Under the pieces are notes generated by a model. The model made no database searches, was not told the DNA's origin, and was given only the letters and a program-made list of their open reading frames with translations. The position numbers and the translations under genes were made by a program. A stretch of 64,000 bases of DNA. Origin: JALYUA01 sp038253555 (GTDB lineage: Bacteria > Acidobacteriota > Thermoanaerobaculia > UBA5066 > Gp7-AA6). Below are positions 8,618 through 16,884 of this stretch, piece after piece. Within the stretch, counting starts at the first letter, position 1; each line of letters begins with the position of its first letter. The stretch is taken from positions 1 through 64,000 of the forward strand of contig JBBSGZ010000003.1 of assembly GCA_038253555.1 (NCBI GenBank), given 5' to 3'.

Positions 8618-9288
8618 TCGCGCAGCCAGCCCGGCAGGGCGCCGGCGCGCCTGGCTTTCTCCGGCAAGTCCGCCAGCTCCGCCTCGGCCCGGCTCAGATC
8701 TCTTTTCGTCGATTCGAGCTCCTCCCGCTTTCTGTCCCATGCGGGCTTGATCACGCCGTCACGATATTGCCCGTCGTCCCACCGGTAAAAATCGTTCGCC
8801 AGCTGTTTCGTCTCAGCTTCGAGCGCCGCGAGTTGCGCGGTCAGTTCCTCGACGCGGCGGCGAGCGGCGTGGGCCGCGTCTCTCCACTTCGCCTCCTCGC
8901 TTCCGGGCGTCGAAGGCGCGAGGACAGGGACGGCTGTTGCCGTCGGGGCGGCGGGCTCCGAGGGGGCCGAGGCGGCGGGACCGCTCACGGGCGTCGGACG
9001 CGCTTTCGCCGTAGAGAGCCGGCCCCGGGACGGATCTTTTACCAGGCTGTCGTTTGTGATCGCGACGGGTTTTTGCTCCCGGCTGTGGCGGGAGCCGCCG
9101 GCCGCGCGGACGACGTCGGCGAGCGACTGGCCGTCCGGCGAGCCCGGAACGGGAGTCCGACCGAACCCTCCGGAGAGCCGGGGCCCGGGGGTCGGCGTTG
9201 GAGACGCGGGAACGGCCGAAGCCGTGATTCCCTGGAGGACGAGGAAGGCGGCTCCGAGGATGATGCGTCGCAGGGTCCGGAGGGTCAT
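8614..9288 (-). CDS. Secreted coiled-coil protein of unknown function
   Basis: 224 residues; not recognised. Residues 1-25 form a signal peptide (MTLRTLRRIILGAAFLVLQG and on). A proline/threonine-rich low-complexity stretch follows to about residue 110. Residues from about 130 hold a charged helical region with heptad-like leucines (RRVEELTAQLAALEAETKQL) and a second one before the end. This pattern suggests a periplasmic or envelope-attached coiled coil. It is coupled on both sides by ATGA overlaps, to the cupin gene upstream and miaB downstream, so it belongs to the operon. Nothing in the sequence indicates an enzymatic role. Confidence 0.7.
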   Translation of the reverse strand: MTLRTLRRIILGAAFLVLQGITASAVPASPTPTPGPRLSGGFGRTPVPGSPDGQSLADVVRAAGGSRHSREQKPVAITNDSLVKDPSRGRLSTAKARPTPVSGPAASAPSEPAAPTATAVPVLAPSTPGSEEAKWRDAAHAARRRVEELTAQLAALEAETKQLANDFYRWDDGQYRDGVIKPAWDRKREELESTKRDLSRAEAELADLPEKARRAGALPGWLRE

Positions 9289-9638
9289 GGGGCAGTCGTT
9301 CCCTGCCGGCCGTACGCATCTTCGAGCCGGACGACATCGTCGAGCTCCGGCGAGGAAACCTCGACCAGATCGCAATCGGCTTCGGCACCGAGGCGGTGGC
9401 GGACTCCCGCTCGAATGCGAAACGTCTCGCCTTTTTTCAGCCGGATCTCCTGCATTTTGCCGTCGATCTCCACGGACAGCGCGACCTCGCCGTTCAACAC
9501 GAAGAGGGTCTCGTCCTTGCGCTCATGGTACTGCAGCGACAGGCGGTGGCCTGCGTCGATATGGAGGATCTTGCCGGCGTACCTGTCGGTCTCCGCAAAC
9601 ACGAGCTCGTGCCCCCACGGTTTTGCGACTCGTCTCAT
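9285..9638 (-). CDS. Single-domain cupin, phosphomannose-isomerase type II-like
   Basis: 117 residues. The small beta-barrel cupin shows both metal-site motifs: GHRLSLQYHERKDETLFVL (G..H.H....E) and GETFRIRAGVRHRLGA (G.....P.G..H-like). It opens with KPWGHE, typical of the C-terminal domain of mannose-1-phosphate guanylyltransferase/mannose-6-phosphate isomerase, but the nucleotidyltransferase part is absent. ATG at 9638 is preceded by a GAGGGA ribosome site. It lies 7 bases after ptsI. It could isomerise a sugar phosphate or act as a sensor; substrate unknown. Confidence 0.8.
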   Translation of the reverse strand: MRRVAKPWGHELVFAETDRYAGKILHIDAGHRLSLQYHERKDETLFVLNGEVALSVEIDGKMQEIRLKKGETFRIRAGVRHRLGAEADCDLVEVSSPELDDVVRLEDAYGRQGTTAP

Positions 9639-9645
9639 ATTTCCC

Positions 9646-11412
9646 TCACGTTCTGATTTCTTCTGCCAGGTCCGGCCGGACGCGCGCGGCGGCCTCGCGC
9701 CGCGAGTCGCCGTCGGAAGCGCTCTTGAAGATCTTCTCGATTTCCCCGGGTTCGGAGCAGGCGAGCGCACGGGCCATCAATTCGGCGGCGCGCGCGGAAT
9801 CTACGCGGGCCAGGGTCTCTTTCACTCCGGGGATCGCCACAGGGGTGACCGAAAGCTCCCGGATTCCCAGACCGACGATTGCCCGGATGCCGGAGGTCTC
9901 GGAGGCCATCTCGCCGCAGACCGCGATCGGACGGCTTCTCGCGGCGGCGGCTTCGACGACAAACTTCATCATGCGGAGAATCGCCGGGTGAAGCGGGCTG
10001 TAGAGAGACGACACCTCGGGATTCGCGCGGTCGACCGCGAGGCCGTACTGGGCGAGATCGTTCGTCCCGATCGAAAAAAAATCGGACTCTTCCGCCAGTC
10101 GATCGGCGAGCAGGGCGGCCGAAGGGACTTCGATCATGACGCCGAGTTGAGGGATCTTCGTGACGTGAAGCGCGGCCGCAACTTCCGCCAATCGGAGACG
10201 CGCTTTTCGGAGCTCCGAGAGAGAGGTCACCATCGGCAGCAGGATCTTCAGGTCTCCGCGGGCCGAGGCGAGGCAGAGGGCGGCCAGCTGCTCGTCGAAG
10301 AGCTTCGGATGTGCGAGGCAATAGCGAAGCCCCCGGAGGCCCAGGGCCGGGTTCTCGCCCGCCGCCGGCGCGATGCCCTTCTCGCCTCCCAGGTCGTACG
10401 TGCGGATCACGACGGGGTGCGGAGCCGCGGCCGCGAGGAGCTCTTCGTAAGCGGCGCGCTGTTCTTCGACGCCCGGTGTTCGCGGCGCTGCCTTCAGGTA
10501 AAGAAATTCGGACCGAAAGAGACCGACGCCCTCGGCGTGCCAGCGCTCGAGGGCAGCGACCTCCTCCGGAAGCTCGAGGTTGGCGCGCACGACGACCCGG
10601 ACGCCGTCGCGCGTTGCCGCCGCGCCCGCCGTGCGATTACGCAGCCGCCGCGCGCGCTCCCGCGACTCGGCCACCTGCAGGAGCGCCTGGCGCAGCCTCC
10701 CCTTGGAAGGCGCGGGCTCGACGGTGCCTCGATCTCCGTCCACGACGATCGGCCGGTCCGGCGAAATGCCGTCGCAGATCCCGAGGAGCCCGACGACGGC
10801 GGGGAGACCGAAGGAGCGCGCGATGATGCTGGCGTGAGAAGCCTGACCGCCCCGCTCGAGTGCGAGGGCGCGGACTCGCCTCGGATCGAGCCGCGCCGCG
10901 TTGACGGGTGAAAGCTCGTCGGCCACGAGGATCGACCCGCGCGGCAAATCGGTTTCGAGGGCGCGCTTCCCGGACGTCGAGAGGTGCGCCGCGATTTCCC
11001 GCGCCACATCGGTGATGTCCGCGGCCCTCTCGCGCATCGCTGCCGAGTCGGCCTTCTCGAGCCGACCCCCGAAATCGCGCGCGACCGCCGCGAGAGCCCA
11101 TTCGACATTGACCCGTTCGCGGCTCATGTGCTCGACGATCGCGGAAAGGAAGGTCTCGTCGGCGGCGATCAGCCCATGCGCCTCGAGAATCGCCGCGAGC
11201 TCGCTCCCCATCTCTCCCACCGAATCCCGGGAGTGCTGCAGGAACTCCTCGGAAGCGGCCCGCGCGGCACGTCGCAGCCGCCGCTCTTCCGCGTCGAGCG
11301 ATGACGGGTCGATCGAGAGGCGAAACGCCGGCAATCCGGCAAAACGGAGGATGACGGCTCGGCCGACCGCGATCCCGCGGGAAACCGGAAGACCCCGGAG
11401 AACGCTGTTCAT
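9646..11412 (-). CDS. ptsI: Phosphoenolpyruvate-protein phosphotransferase (PTS enzyme I)
   Basis: 588 residues, close to the usual 570-580. The N-terminal PEP-utiliser region contains GGQASHASIIARSFGLPAVV with the phospho-acceptor His193. The C-terminal TIM barrel has the PEP-site motifs GLFRSEFLYL, GTNDLAQYGLAVDR and CGEMASE with the catalytic cysteine. It takes phosphate from PEP and hands it to HPr. ATG at 11412 was chosen because MNSVLRGLPVSRGIAVG matches the family start. It lies 81 bases after the HPr gene. With no EIIB/EIIC nearby, the phosphate probably serves regulation. Confidence 0.93.
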   Translation of the reverse strand: MNSVLRGLPVSRGIAVGRAVILRFAGLPAFRLSIDPSSLDAEERRLRRAARAASEEFLQHSRDSVGEMGSELAAILEAHGLIAADETFLSAIVEHMSRERVNVEWALAAVARDFGGRLEKADSAAMRERAADITDVAREIAAHLSTSGKRALETDLPRGSILVADELSPVNAARLDPRRVRALALERGGQASHASIIARSFGLPAVVGLLGICDGISPDRPIVVDGDRGTVEPAPSKGRLRQALLQVAESRERARRLRNRTAGAAATRDGVRVVVRANLELPEEVAALERWHAEGVGLFRSEFLYLKAAPRTPGVEEQRAAYEELLAAAAPHPVVIRTYDLGGEKGIAPAAGENPALGLRGLRYCLAHPKLFDEQLAALCLASARGDLKILLPMVTSLSELRKARLRLAEVAAALHVTKIPQLGVMIEVPSAALLADRLAEESDFFSIGTNDLAQYGLAVDRANPEVSSLYSPLHPAILRMMKFVVEAAAARSRPIAVCGEMASETSGIRAIVGLGIRELSVTPVAIPGVKETLARVDSARAAELMARALACSEPGEIEKIFKSASDGDSRREAAARVRPDLAEEIRT

Positions 11413-11493
11413 CGGGACGGATCCGAGCAAGGGTCGGCCCGGGACCGGGCCTGCAAGCGCCCGTTCGACCGGCCGGCGTGGCTCAAGTCGCTC

Positions 11494-11763
11494 TCATTCT
11501 TCCTCGTCGAAGCTTCGGGCCACGAGGTCCTCGACGGCGGCAAAGGCTTCCGATTCATCCTCGCCCGCGACGTACAGAGTGATGTGGGTGCCCTGGGAGG
11601 CGGCGAGCAGGAGAATCCCCAGGATGCTCTTCCCGTCCACCTCTTCGCCGTTCTTGCGGACCTTCACGGCGGAACGAAATCGACTCGCGGTCTGCACGAA
11701 CTTCGCCGCCGCCCGCGCATGAAGGCCGAGCCTGTTCCGGATTGCGAGATCTCGCTCGATCAT
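11494..11763 (-). CDS. ptsH: Phosphocarrier protein HPr
   Basis: 89 residues. RLGLHARAA contains the phospho-histidine His15 and DGKSIL contains Ser46, the residue phosphorylated by HPr kinase. Both regulatory sites are thus present, consistent with hprK a few genes upstream. HPr relays phosphate from enzyme I to EIIA proteins. The start overlaps the stop of the EIIA-Man gene by four bases. The C-terminus is acidic (DEEE). Confidence 0.93.
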   Translation of the reverse strand: MIERDLAIRNRLGLHARAAAKFVQTASRFRSAVKVRKNGEEVDGKSILGILLLAASQGTHITLYVAGEDESEAFAAVEDLVARSFDEEE

Positions 11764-12203
11764 CCCTCTCCCCTCTCGAACGCGGCGGCCGAGGCCGCGT
11801 CTTCGTCCGCCAGAAGATCCGAGGCGACGCAGATGGAACGCTGCCCGCGATCCTTCGCGAAGTGGGCGATCTCGACGACGCTCCTGCCGCTGTCCTGAAG
11901 CGCGGCACATTTCAGCACCATGGGCAGGTTGACGCCCGTCACGATTTCGACGCGATTTTTCTGGAGGAACGACAGCGTCAGGTTGGTCGGTGTGCCCCCG
12001 AACATGTCGGTCAGAATCACCGCCCCGTCGCCGCCGTCCGCCTCTTTCAATCCACAGGCGATGCGTTCGCGGGCATCCTCCCCCGTTTGATTCCACTCCA
12101 GTGCGACCGCCACGATGCGCGCGATCTCCGGCTGGATCGTCAGCGCGGCGTCCCGTAACTCCTCCGCAAGCCGTCCGTGGGTGACCAGCAGAACTCCGAT
12201 CAT
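11760..12203 (-). CDS. PTS EIIA component, mannose family
   Basis: 147 residues. It opens MIGVLLVTHG, with the conserved active-site His9 of EIIA-Man/Sor domains. Further family signs are ILTDMFGGTPTNLTL and VTGVNLPMVL. No EIIB domain is fused and no EIIB, EIIC or EIID gene is in the window, so it is unlikely to import sugar here. Stand-alone EIIA-Man proteins beside hprK, rapZ and HPr are a known arrangement in delta-proteobacteria and Acidobacteriota, thought to be regulatory. It lies 16 bases after rapZ. Confidence 0.88.
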   Translation of the reverse strand: MIGVLLVTHGRLAEELRDAALTIQPEIARIVAVALEWNQTGEDARERIACGLKEADGGDGAVILTDMFGGTPTNLTLSFLQKNRVEIVTGVNLPMVLKCAALQDSGRSVVEIAHFAKDRGQRSICVASDLLADEDAASAAAFERGEG

Positions 12204-12219
12204 GCGAAGACCCGAGGCG

Positions 12220-13110
12220 TCACTGGCGGGTCGCGTCCCGGTGCGAGACCCGGACCGGGAAGCCGCGCTCCTTCAGTGCCTCCGCCAACCGTTCCGCGAC
12301 GTACACAGAACGGTGCTTTCCGCCCGTGCAGCCGATCGCGATCGAGAGGTAACTCTTGTGTTCGCGCTCATAGAGCGGCAGCAGGTAGTCGAAGAACCCG
12401 GTGAGTTTCTCTAGGAAGGGCGCCGTCTCCGGATCGCTTTCGATGTAAGCCGCGACGGCCGCATCCGATCCCGTTTTTCCCTTCAGCTCCGGGACGAAGT
12501 GCGGGTTGTTCAGGAAACGCACGTCGAAGACGAGATCGACGTCGTGTGGCACTCCGAACTTGAACCCGAACGAGGTCGCCGAGACGACCATCCGCGCCTC
12601 GTCCGGATTGACGGCGAAGGTCTTCTGAATGAAGGACCTCAACTCGTGGACCGTCATCTCCGAGGTGTCGAGCACGACGTCGGCGACAGAACGGACCTCT
12701 TCGAGCATCTGGCGCTCGCTGCGCAGGGACTGGAGAAGCGAGCGGTCGCCCGAGAGAGGATGCGGCCGCCGGGTTTCGGAGAACCGCCGGATGAGCGATT
12801 CCTCGGACGCGTCGAGAAACAGGAGACGCGTCCCCGGGACCTGCTGCCGGAGGTGCCCCAGGATCTCGGGGAATCGCGAGGCGAAATCCGGGTTTCGGAC
12901 GTCTAAGATCACACCGACCCGGGGGGCGCTCTTCTGCTGGAGGAGCGGCTCGACCAGCTCGAGGGGAAGGTTGTCGACGCAGAAGTAGCCGATGTCCTCC
13001 AGGCACTTGTTGACGTAGCTTTTTCCGGAGCCGGAAAGGCCGGTCACGATGACGAGGCTCTCCGGCGCCCCGGCGAGGGTCGTCGTCGGAACCGGGCTCG
13101 GCGTGCTCAT
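12220..13110 (-). CDS. rapZ: RapZ-type nucleotide-binding protein (RNase adapter family)
   Basis: 296 residues, the usual length being about 285. Walker A GLSGSGKS lies at residues 24-31 and VDNLPLELV follows. The C-terminal domain has SFGFKFGVPHDVDLVFDVRFL and the end motif GCTGGKHRSVYVAERLAE. In Escherichia coli RapZ binds glucosamine-6-phosphate and steers small-RNA decay. Outside enterobacteria the role is less clear. ATG at 13110 overlaps the end of hprK by four bases. Like hprK it is a standard member of rpoN-linked PTS clusters. Confidence 0.92.
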   Translation of the reverse strand: MSTPSPVPTTTLAGAPESLVIVTGLSGSGKSYVNKCLEDIGYFCVDNLPLELVEPLLQQKSAPRVGVILDVRNPDFASRFPEILGHLRQQVPGTRLLFLDASEESLIRRFSETRRPHPLSGDRSLLQSLRSERQMLEEVRSVADVVLDTSEMTVHELRSFIQKTFAVNPDEARMVVSATSFGFKFGVPHDVDLVFDVRFLNNPHFVPELKGKTGSDAAVAAYIESDPETAPFLEKLTGFFDYLLPLYEREHKSYLSIAIGCTGGKHRSVYVAERLAEALKERGFPVRVSHRDATRQ

Positions 13111-14081
13111 TCCGTCTGTTCCGAGGCGCGCATGTTCTTCGCGATCTGCTCGTCGACTTTCAAGGCGAACTCCTTGGCCGCGTCGTAACCCTGGGTCTTC
13201 AGAAGCTCGTTGCGCGCGGCGATCTCGATCAGCAGGGCAATGTTGCGCCCCGAGGCGACGGGCAGCCGGAGAAGAGGGCGCGACCTGTCCAGGATCGTGT
13301 ACGTTTCCCCGTCCAGTCCGAGCCGATCGTACCGCTTTGTCGGGTCCCATCGCTGCAGTTCGATGACCAGCTCGATCGACTTGGAGGAGCGCACCGCCGA
13401 CACTCCGAAGAGGTGCTTGATGTTGATGATGCCGATTCCGCGGAGCTCCATGTGGTAGCGGATCATCTCCGCGGCGCGGCCCACGATCGACCCGTTCGGA
13501 TATTTTCGGATTTCCACCACGTCGTCTGCCACCAGCCGGTGACCTCGCTGGATCAGGTCGAGCGCGCATTCACTCTTGCCAATCCCGGAATCGCCGAGCA
13601 GCAGGACACCCATGCCATATACGTCGACGAGCACGCCATGCACGGTCGTCGAGGGCGCGAGCTCGTCTTCCAGGATCCGCGTGATCGACTGGATGACCAC
13701 CGACGTCGTCTGGTCCGACACCAGGAGCGGTACCTCGCGGAGGCGGCACTCCCGTATCAGGTCTTCCGGGACCACCTGCCCCTTCGTTACGACGAAGGCC
13801 GCCACGGGAAGGGCGCAGATCGCGGAGATCCGCTCGGACCGCACGCCGGGAGCCATCGTGTCGAGGTAGTTGAGCTCGCTTTCCCCGAGAATCTGGATCC
13901 GGCCGGGCTTGATGAAGGCCTCGTATCCGGCGAGCGCCAGTCCGGGCCGCTGAATACGCCCCCAGGAGATCACACGCGAAAAACCCGCTTCTCCGGCCAC
14001 GATTCTCAACCCGAGGTCGGCGAGCGCCGGGGAACGAAGGACGTCGGCGGTGAGCCCGCGGCGCGCGGCGGTGATGCTCAT
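13107..14081 (-). CDS. hprK: HPr kinase/phosphorylase
   Basis: 324 residues. The N-terminal domain (1-135) is followed by the kinase with TTVHGVLVDVYGMGVLLLG, the P-loop GDSGIGKSE (163-171) and the family signature around LRGIGIINIKHLFG. It phosphorylates and dephosphorylates HPr at Ser46 in response to metabolites. It is coupled by ATGA overlaps to ptsN upstream and rapZ downstream. In Gram-negative bacteria such genes usually modulate nitrogen- or virulence-related PTS rather than carbon repression; that role is inferred here. Confidence 0.94.
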   Translation of the reverse strand: MSITAARRGLTADVLRSPALADLGLRIVAGEAGFSRVISWGRIQRPGLALAGYEAFIKPGRIQILGESELNYLDTMAPGVRSERISAICALPVAAFVVTKGQVVPEDLIRECRLREVPLLVSDQTTSVVIQSITRILEDELAPSTTVHGVLVDVYGMGVLLLGDSGIGKSECALDLIQRGHRLVADDVVEIRKYPNGSIVGRAAEMIRYHMELRGIGIINIKHLFGVSAVRSSKSIELVIELQRWDPTKRYDRLGLDGETYTILDRSRPLLRLPVASGRNIALLIEIAARNELLKTQGYDAAKEFALKVDEQIAKNMRASEQTE

Positions 14082-14581
14082 GAGCGAACGGCCGGGATCG
14101 CCGACTCCGCCTCCTTCATCGTGGCGAAAAGCTCTTCCGGGGTCACGGCCCGCCGCAGAGCGTCGGCGACGCCGGGGGTTTTCAGCAGACGCGAGATGCG
14201 CGCGAGCGACTGAAGGTGGAGTGCGGGCGCCTCTGCCGGCGAGAGGACCAGGAAGATGAGCGTCACCGGGAGGGCGTCCGGCGCGCGAAAGTCGACTCCC
14301 GCCGGGCACGAAGCGACGGCGAGAACAATTTCGTCCAGCTCCTTCAGCTTGCAATGCGGAATCGCGATCCCCGCCCCGAGTCCCGTGCACCCGAGGCGCT
14401 CCCGGTCGAGGAGACGCCGGCTCAGGTCCCCGGCATCCCGGACCGAGCCCGCGCACTGGAGCCGGTTGGAGAGGTCGCTCAAAACCTCTTCTACGGAGCC
14501 GGAAGAGACCCCGGTGAAGATCAACCGGGGGTTGACCGCCCCCTGAAGAAAGCCCGCCGGCTCACCGCTCGTGGCGCTCAC
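14078..14581 (-). CDS. ptsN: PTS EIIA component, nitrogen-regulatory (PtsN) family
   Basis: 167 residues from a GTG start at 14581. The core matches EIIA-Ntr/Fru: GCTGLGAGIAIPHCKL with the phospho-histidine His76, then LIFLVLSP and HLQSLARISRLL. It would receive phosphate from HPr. Its position next to rpoN and hpf mirrors the ptsN locus of proteobacteria. The start overlaps nothing; 179 bases with a small hairpin separate it from hpf upstream. Confidence 0.88.
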   Translation of the reverse strand: MSATSGEPAGFLQGAVNPRLIFTGVSSGSVEEVLSDLSNRLQCAGSVRDAGDLSRRLLDRERLGCTGLGAGIAIPHCKLKELDEIVLAVASCPAGVDFRAPDALPVTLIFLVLSPAEAPALHLQSLARISRLLKTPGVADALRRAVTPEELFATMKEAESAIPAVRS

Positions 14582-14731
14582 GGGGAAACTCTCTCACGGC
14601 CGGGCGGCGGGCGCTCGCGGCTGGAGCGCTCGCAAGGCCAGGACATCTCGCGCCCCTCGAGGGCATAAACCGCCCGCCGAATGCGGCCTTCCGGGGGCGC
14701 CGTCGATCTAGTCGGCACGAACTTTAGTTTC

Positions 14732-14750
14732 GACCGCAATTTTTGCGGTC
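14732..14750. other. Small perfect hairpin between hpf and ptsN
   Basis: GACCGCAA, a 3-base loop and TTGCGGTC form an 8-bp perfect stem 11 bases after the hpf stop codon, in the sense of minus-strand transcription. It is not followed by a T-tract on that strand, so it is a weak terminator at best. It could instead be an mRNA-processing or stability hairpin that sets different levels of hpf and ptsN. Confidence 0.4.
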
Positions 14751-14760
14751 CCCGGTTCCA

Positions 14761-15324
14761 TCATTCCGGCACGATCAGGCCGAAGTCGCCGTCCCGGCGG
14801 CGATAGAGCACCGAGATCTTTTCAGAGCCCGAGTCCCGGAACACCACGAATTCTTCGCGGGACCCCTCGATGCGCATCGCTGCCTCCTCGACGCTCATCG
14901 GCTTTGCGGCGGCTTTGCGGCCGGCGCGCACGATCCGGGGCTCCTTCGCGCGGGCCGTCCGCGTTCGCGTTCCCGGTTCCAAAGCCTCCTCCCCTTCCGA
15001 GATCCGGAGCGGAATCGCGACTGCCGCGCCCCTGTGGCGGCGGTCATGACGCTTTTCCGCATCCTTCATCGCCTGGGAGTCGATCTTCTGGAAGGCGAGC
15101 GTCAGGGCCGAGCGTGGTTCCCCCGTCTCCTCCTGGGCCGTCCAGCGCCGGCGACGGAAGGTGGCGATCACCTCCGCCTCGTAGCGATGCTTTTCGTGCG
15201 AAAGGACCACGCGGACCGTCACGGGCGCGCCGAGGTGTCGTTCGAGTCGGGAGGCGCGCTCTTCGGCGAGCGCCTTCAGGCGGGGCGTGATTTCGACGCC
15301 GCGGCCGGTGCATTCGACGCCCAT
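14761..15324 (-). CDS. hpf: Ribosome hibernation promoting factor, long form
   Basis: 187 residues. The N-terminal domain (about 1-100) is the ribosome-binding HPF/YfiA fold (VECTGRGVEITPRLKALAEE). The C-terminal domain (about 135-187) with MSVEEAAMRIEGSREEFVVF and GLIVPE is the dimerisation module of long HPF, which pairs 70S ribosomes into 100S dimers. The linker is basic. ATG at 15324 gives the family start. The gene follows rpoN by 25 bases, the arrangement found in many proteobacteria. Confidence 0.92.
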   Translation of the reverse strand: MGVECTGRGVEITPRLKALAEERASRLERHLGAPVTVRVVLSHEKHRYEAEVIATFRRRRWTAQEETGEPRSALTLAFQKIDSQAMKDAEKRHDRRHRGAAVAIPLRISEGEEALEPGTRTRTARAKEPRIVRAGRKAAAKPMSVEEAAMRIEGSREEFVVFRDSGSEKISVLYRRRDGDFGLIVPE

Positions 15325-15349
15325 GGCATGGTCCCTCCGCTGCCCGAAC

Positions 15350-16810
15350 TCAGAAGGTCTGTTTTCTCTGGGAGGACGAGGGGATCCGCAGTTCCTCGCG
15401 GTACTTCGCGACGGTCCGCCGGGCGATCTGAATGCCTTCGGCGCGGAGCCGCTGCATGATGCGGGCATCGGAGTGCGGCCGCTTCGCGTCCTCGTCCGCG
15501 ATCAGGCGGGAAATCTTGTTCTTGATGGAAACGGACGACACGTCGTTCCCGGTGGTCGAGTCGATCCCGCTGTGAAAAAAATATTTCATCGGGAAAAGAC
15601 CTCGCGGCGTGTGGATGTACTTGTTGGACACAACGCGCGAAACGGTGGACTCGTGCATACCGATGTCATTGGCGACGTCCCGCAGGACGAGGGGCCGCAG
15701 ATGCTCGATCCCGTGATCCAGGAAACCCCGCTGGTGCCGTACGATCGAGTCCGCGACCTTGTAGATGGTGCGCTGACGCTGGTCGAGACTCTTGATCAGC
15801 CAGACGGCCGATCGCATCTTGTCTTTCAGATACGTGGCGGCCTCCTCGCCGATCGCGCCATTCCCGCCCCGCAGCATCTTCCGGTAGGAGGAGGAAATCC
15901 GGAGCTTCGGGAGGCCGTCCTCGTTCAGCTGGATGACGTACTCGTCGCCGATCTTCCTGACCGCGACGTCGGGCTCGACGTAGATCGTCCGCTCGTTCGA
16001 GTACTTGCGGCCGGGTTTCGGCTCGAGGTTTTTGATGACCTCGACGACCGCCTGGATCTCCGACATGCCGACGCCGAGCAAACGCGCGAGCTGCGGAAAC
16101 TGGCGGTTCAAAAACTCGCCCCAGTGCTCCGTGATCACTTTATCGATCAACGGGTTCTCGATTCCGAGCGCCCGGATCTGAAGACGCAGACAGTCCGGCA
16201 GGTCAAAGGCGCAGATCCCGGGCGGATCGAAAGCGCGAACGAGCGCGAGGGACTTCTCCACGTCTTCGTCGTTTTCGTAGCCGCCGGACCGGATCTCGTC
16301 GCGCGTGACCCTCAGGTACCCGTCCTCGTCGATGTTCCCGATCAGGTACGTCGCGATCTCCCGAATCTCGGGAGAGGCGTCCGACATCGAGATCTGCCAG
16401 CTCAGGTATTCCTGGAGGCCCGGAGGGCGGGAGATGATGTTCTCGAGGGGGACCTGTTCCGTCTCTTCGTACTGGCGCGGGTTGTAGGAGCTGTCGAGGT
16501 ACTCCTCGAAGTAGGAATCGAAATCGATCTCGTCGAAGGAGTCGCGCTCTTTCTCGGCCGGGGCTTCCCCGGGAGCTTCCGCGGCCGCAACCGGGCCTTC
16601 CTTGGCGGCTGCCTCGACCCGCTCCGCTTCCGCCTCGGCGGCCGCGTCTTCCTGTTCCTCCTCGAGGATCGGGTTCTCGACCATCTCCTGGTTCAAGACT
16701 TCCTCGAGCTCCAGCTTCGACATCTGAAGAAGCTTGATGGCCTGCTGCAGCGACGGCGTCATGACGAGCCGTTGCGACATGCGGAGATTTAGTTTTTGTT
16801 CAAGTCCCAT
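15350..16810 (-). CDS. rpoN: RNA polymerase sigma-54 factor
   Basis: 486 residues. Region I (residues 1-50) is glutamine- and leucine-rich (RLVMTPSLQQAIKLLQMS). An acidic region II of low complexity follows (about 50-105). Then come the core-binding domain, a helix-turn-helix (VANDIGMHESTVSRVVSNKY) and the RpoN box ARRTVAKYREEL near the C-terminus, one residue off the canonical form. It directs RNA polymerase to -24/-12 promoters with enhancer-binding activators, none of which is encoded in the window. It heads the hpf-ptsN-hprK-rapZ series. Confidence 0.97.
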   Translation of the reverse strand: MGLEQKLNLRMSQRLVMTPSLQQAIKLLQMSKLELEEVLNQEMVENPILEEEQEDAAAEAEAERVEAAAKEGPVAAAEAPGEAPAEKERDSFDEIDFDSYFEEYLDSSYNPRQYEETEQVPLENIISRPPGLQEYLSWQISMSDASPEIREIATYLIGNIDEDGYLRVTRDEIRSGGYENDEDVEKSLALVRAFDPPGICAFDLPDCLRLQIRALGIENPLIDKVITEHWGEFLNRQFPQLARLLGVGMSEIQAVVEVIKNLEPKPGRKYSNERTIYVEPDVAVRKIGDEYVIQLNEDGLPKLRISSSYRKMLRGGNGAIGEEAATYLKDKMRSAVWLIKSLDQRQRTIYKVADSIVRHQRGFLDHGIEHLRPLVLRDVANDIGMHESTVSRVVSNKYIHTPRGLFPMKYFFHSGIDSTTGNDVSSVSIKNKISRLIADEDAKRPHSDARIMQRLRAEGIQIARRTVAKYREELRIPSSSQRKQTF

Positions 16811-16884
16811 GCTGCTCGATGTGTTGAATGGCCCTGACGGGTCGCGCCGTGTGGGCGGAACGTCTCCTGTCGAATGGCATGCGG

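Noticed and set aside
12545..12562. TGGCAC resembling a sigma-54 -24 element
   Set aside because: It is inside rapZ and the -12 TTGC element is missing at the right distance.
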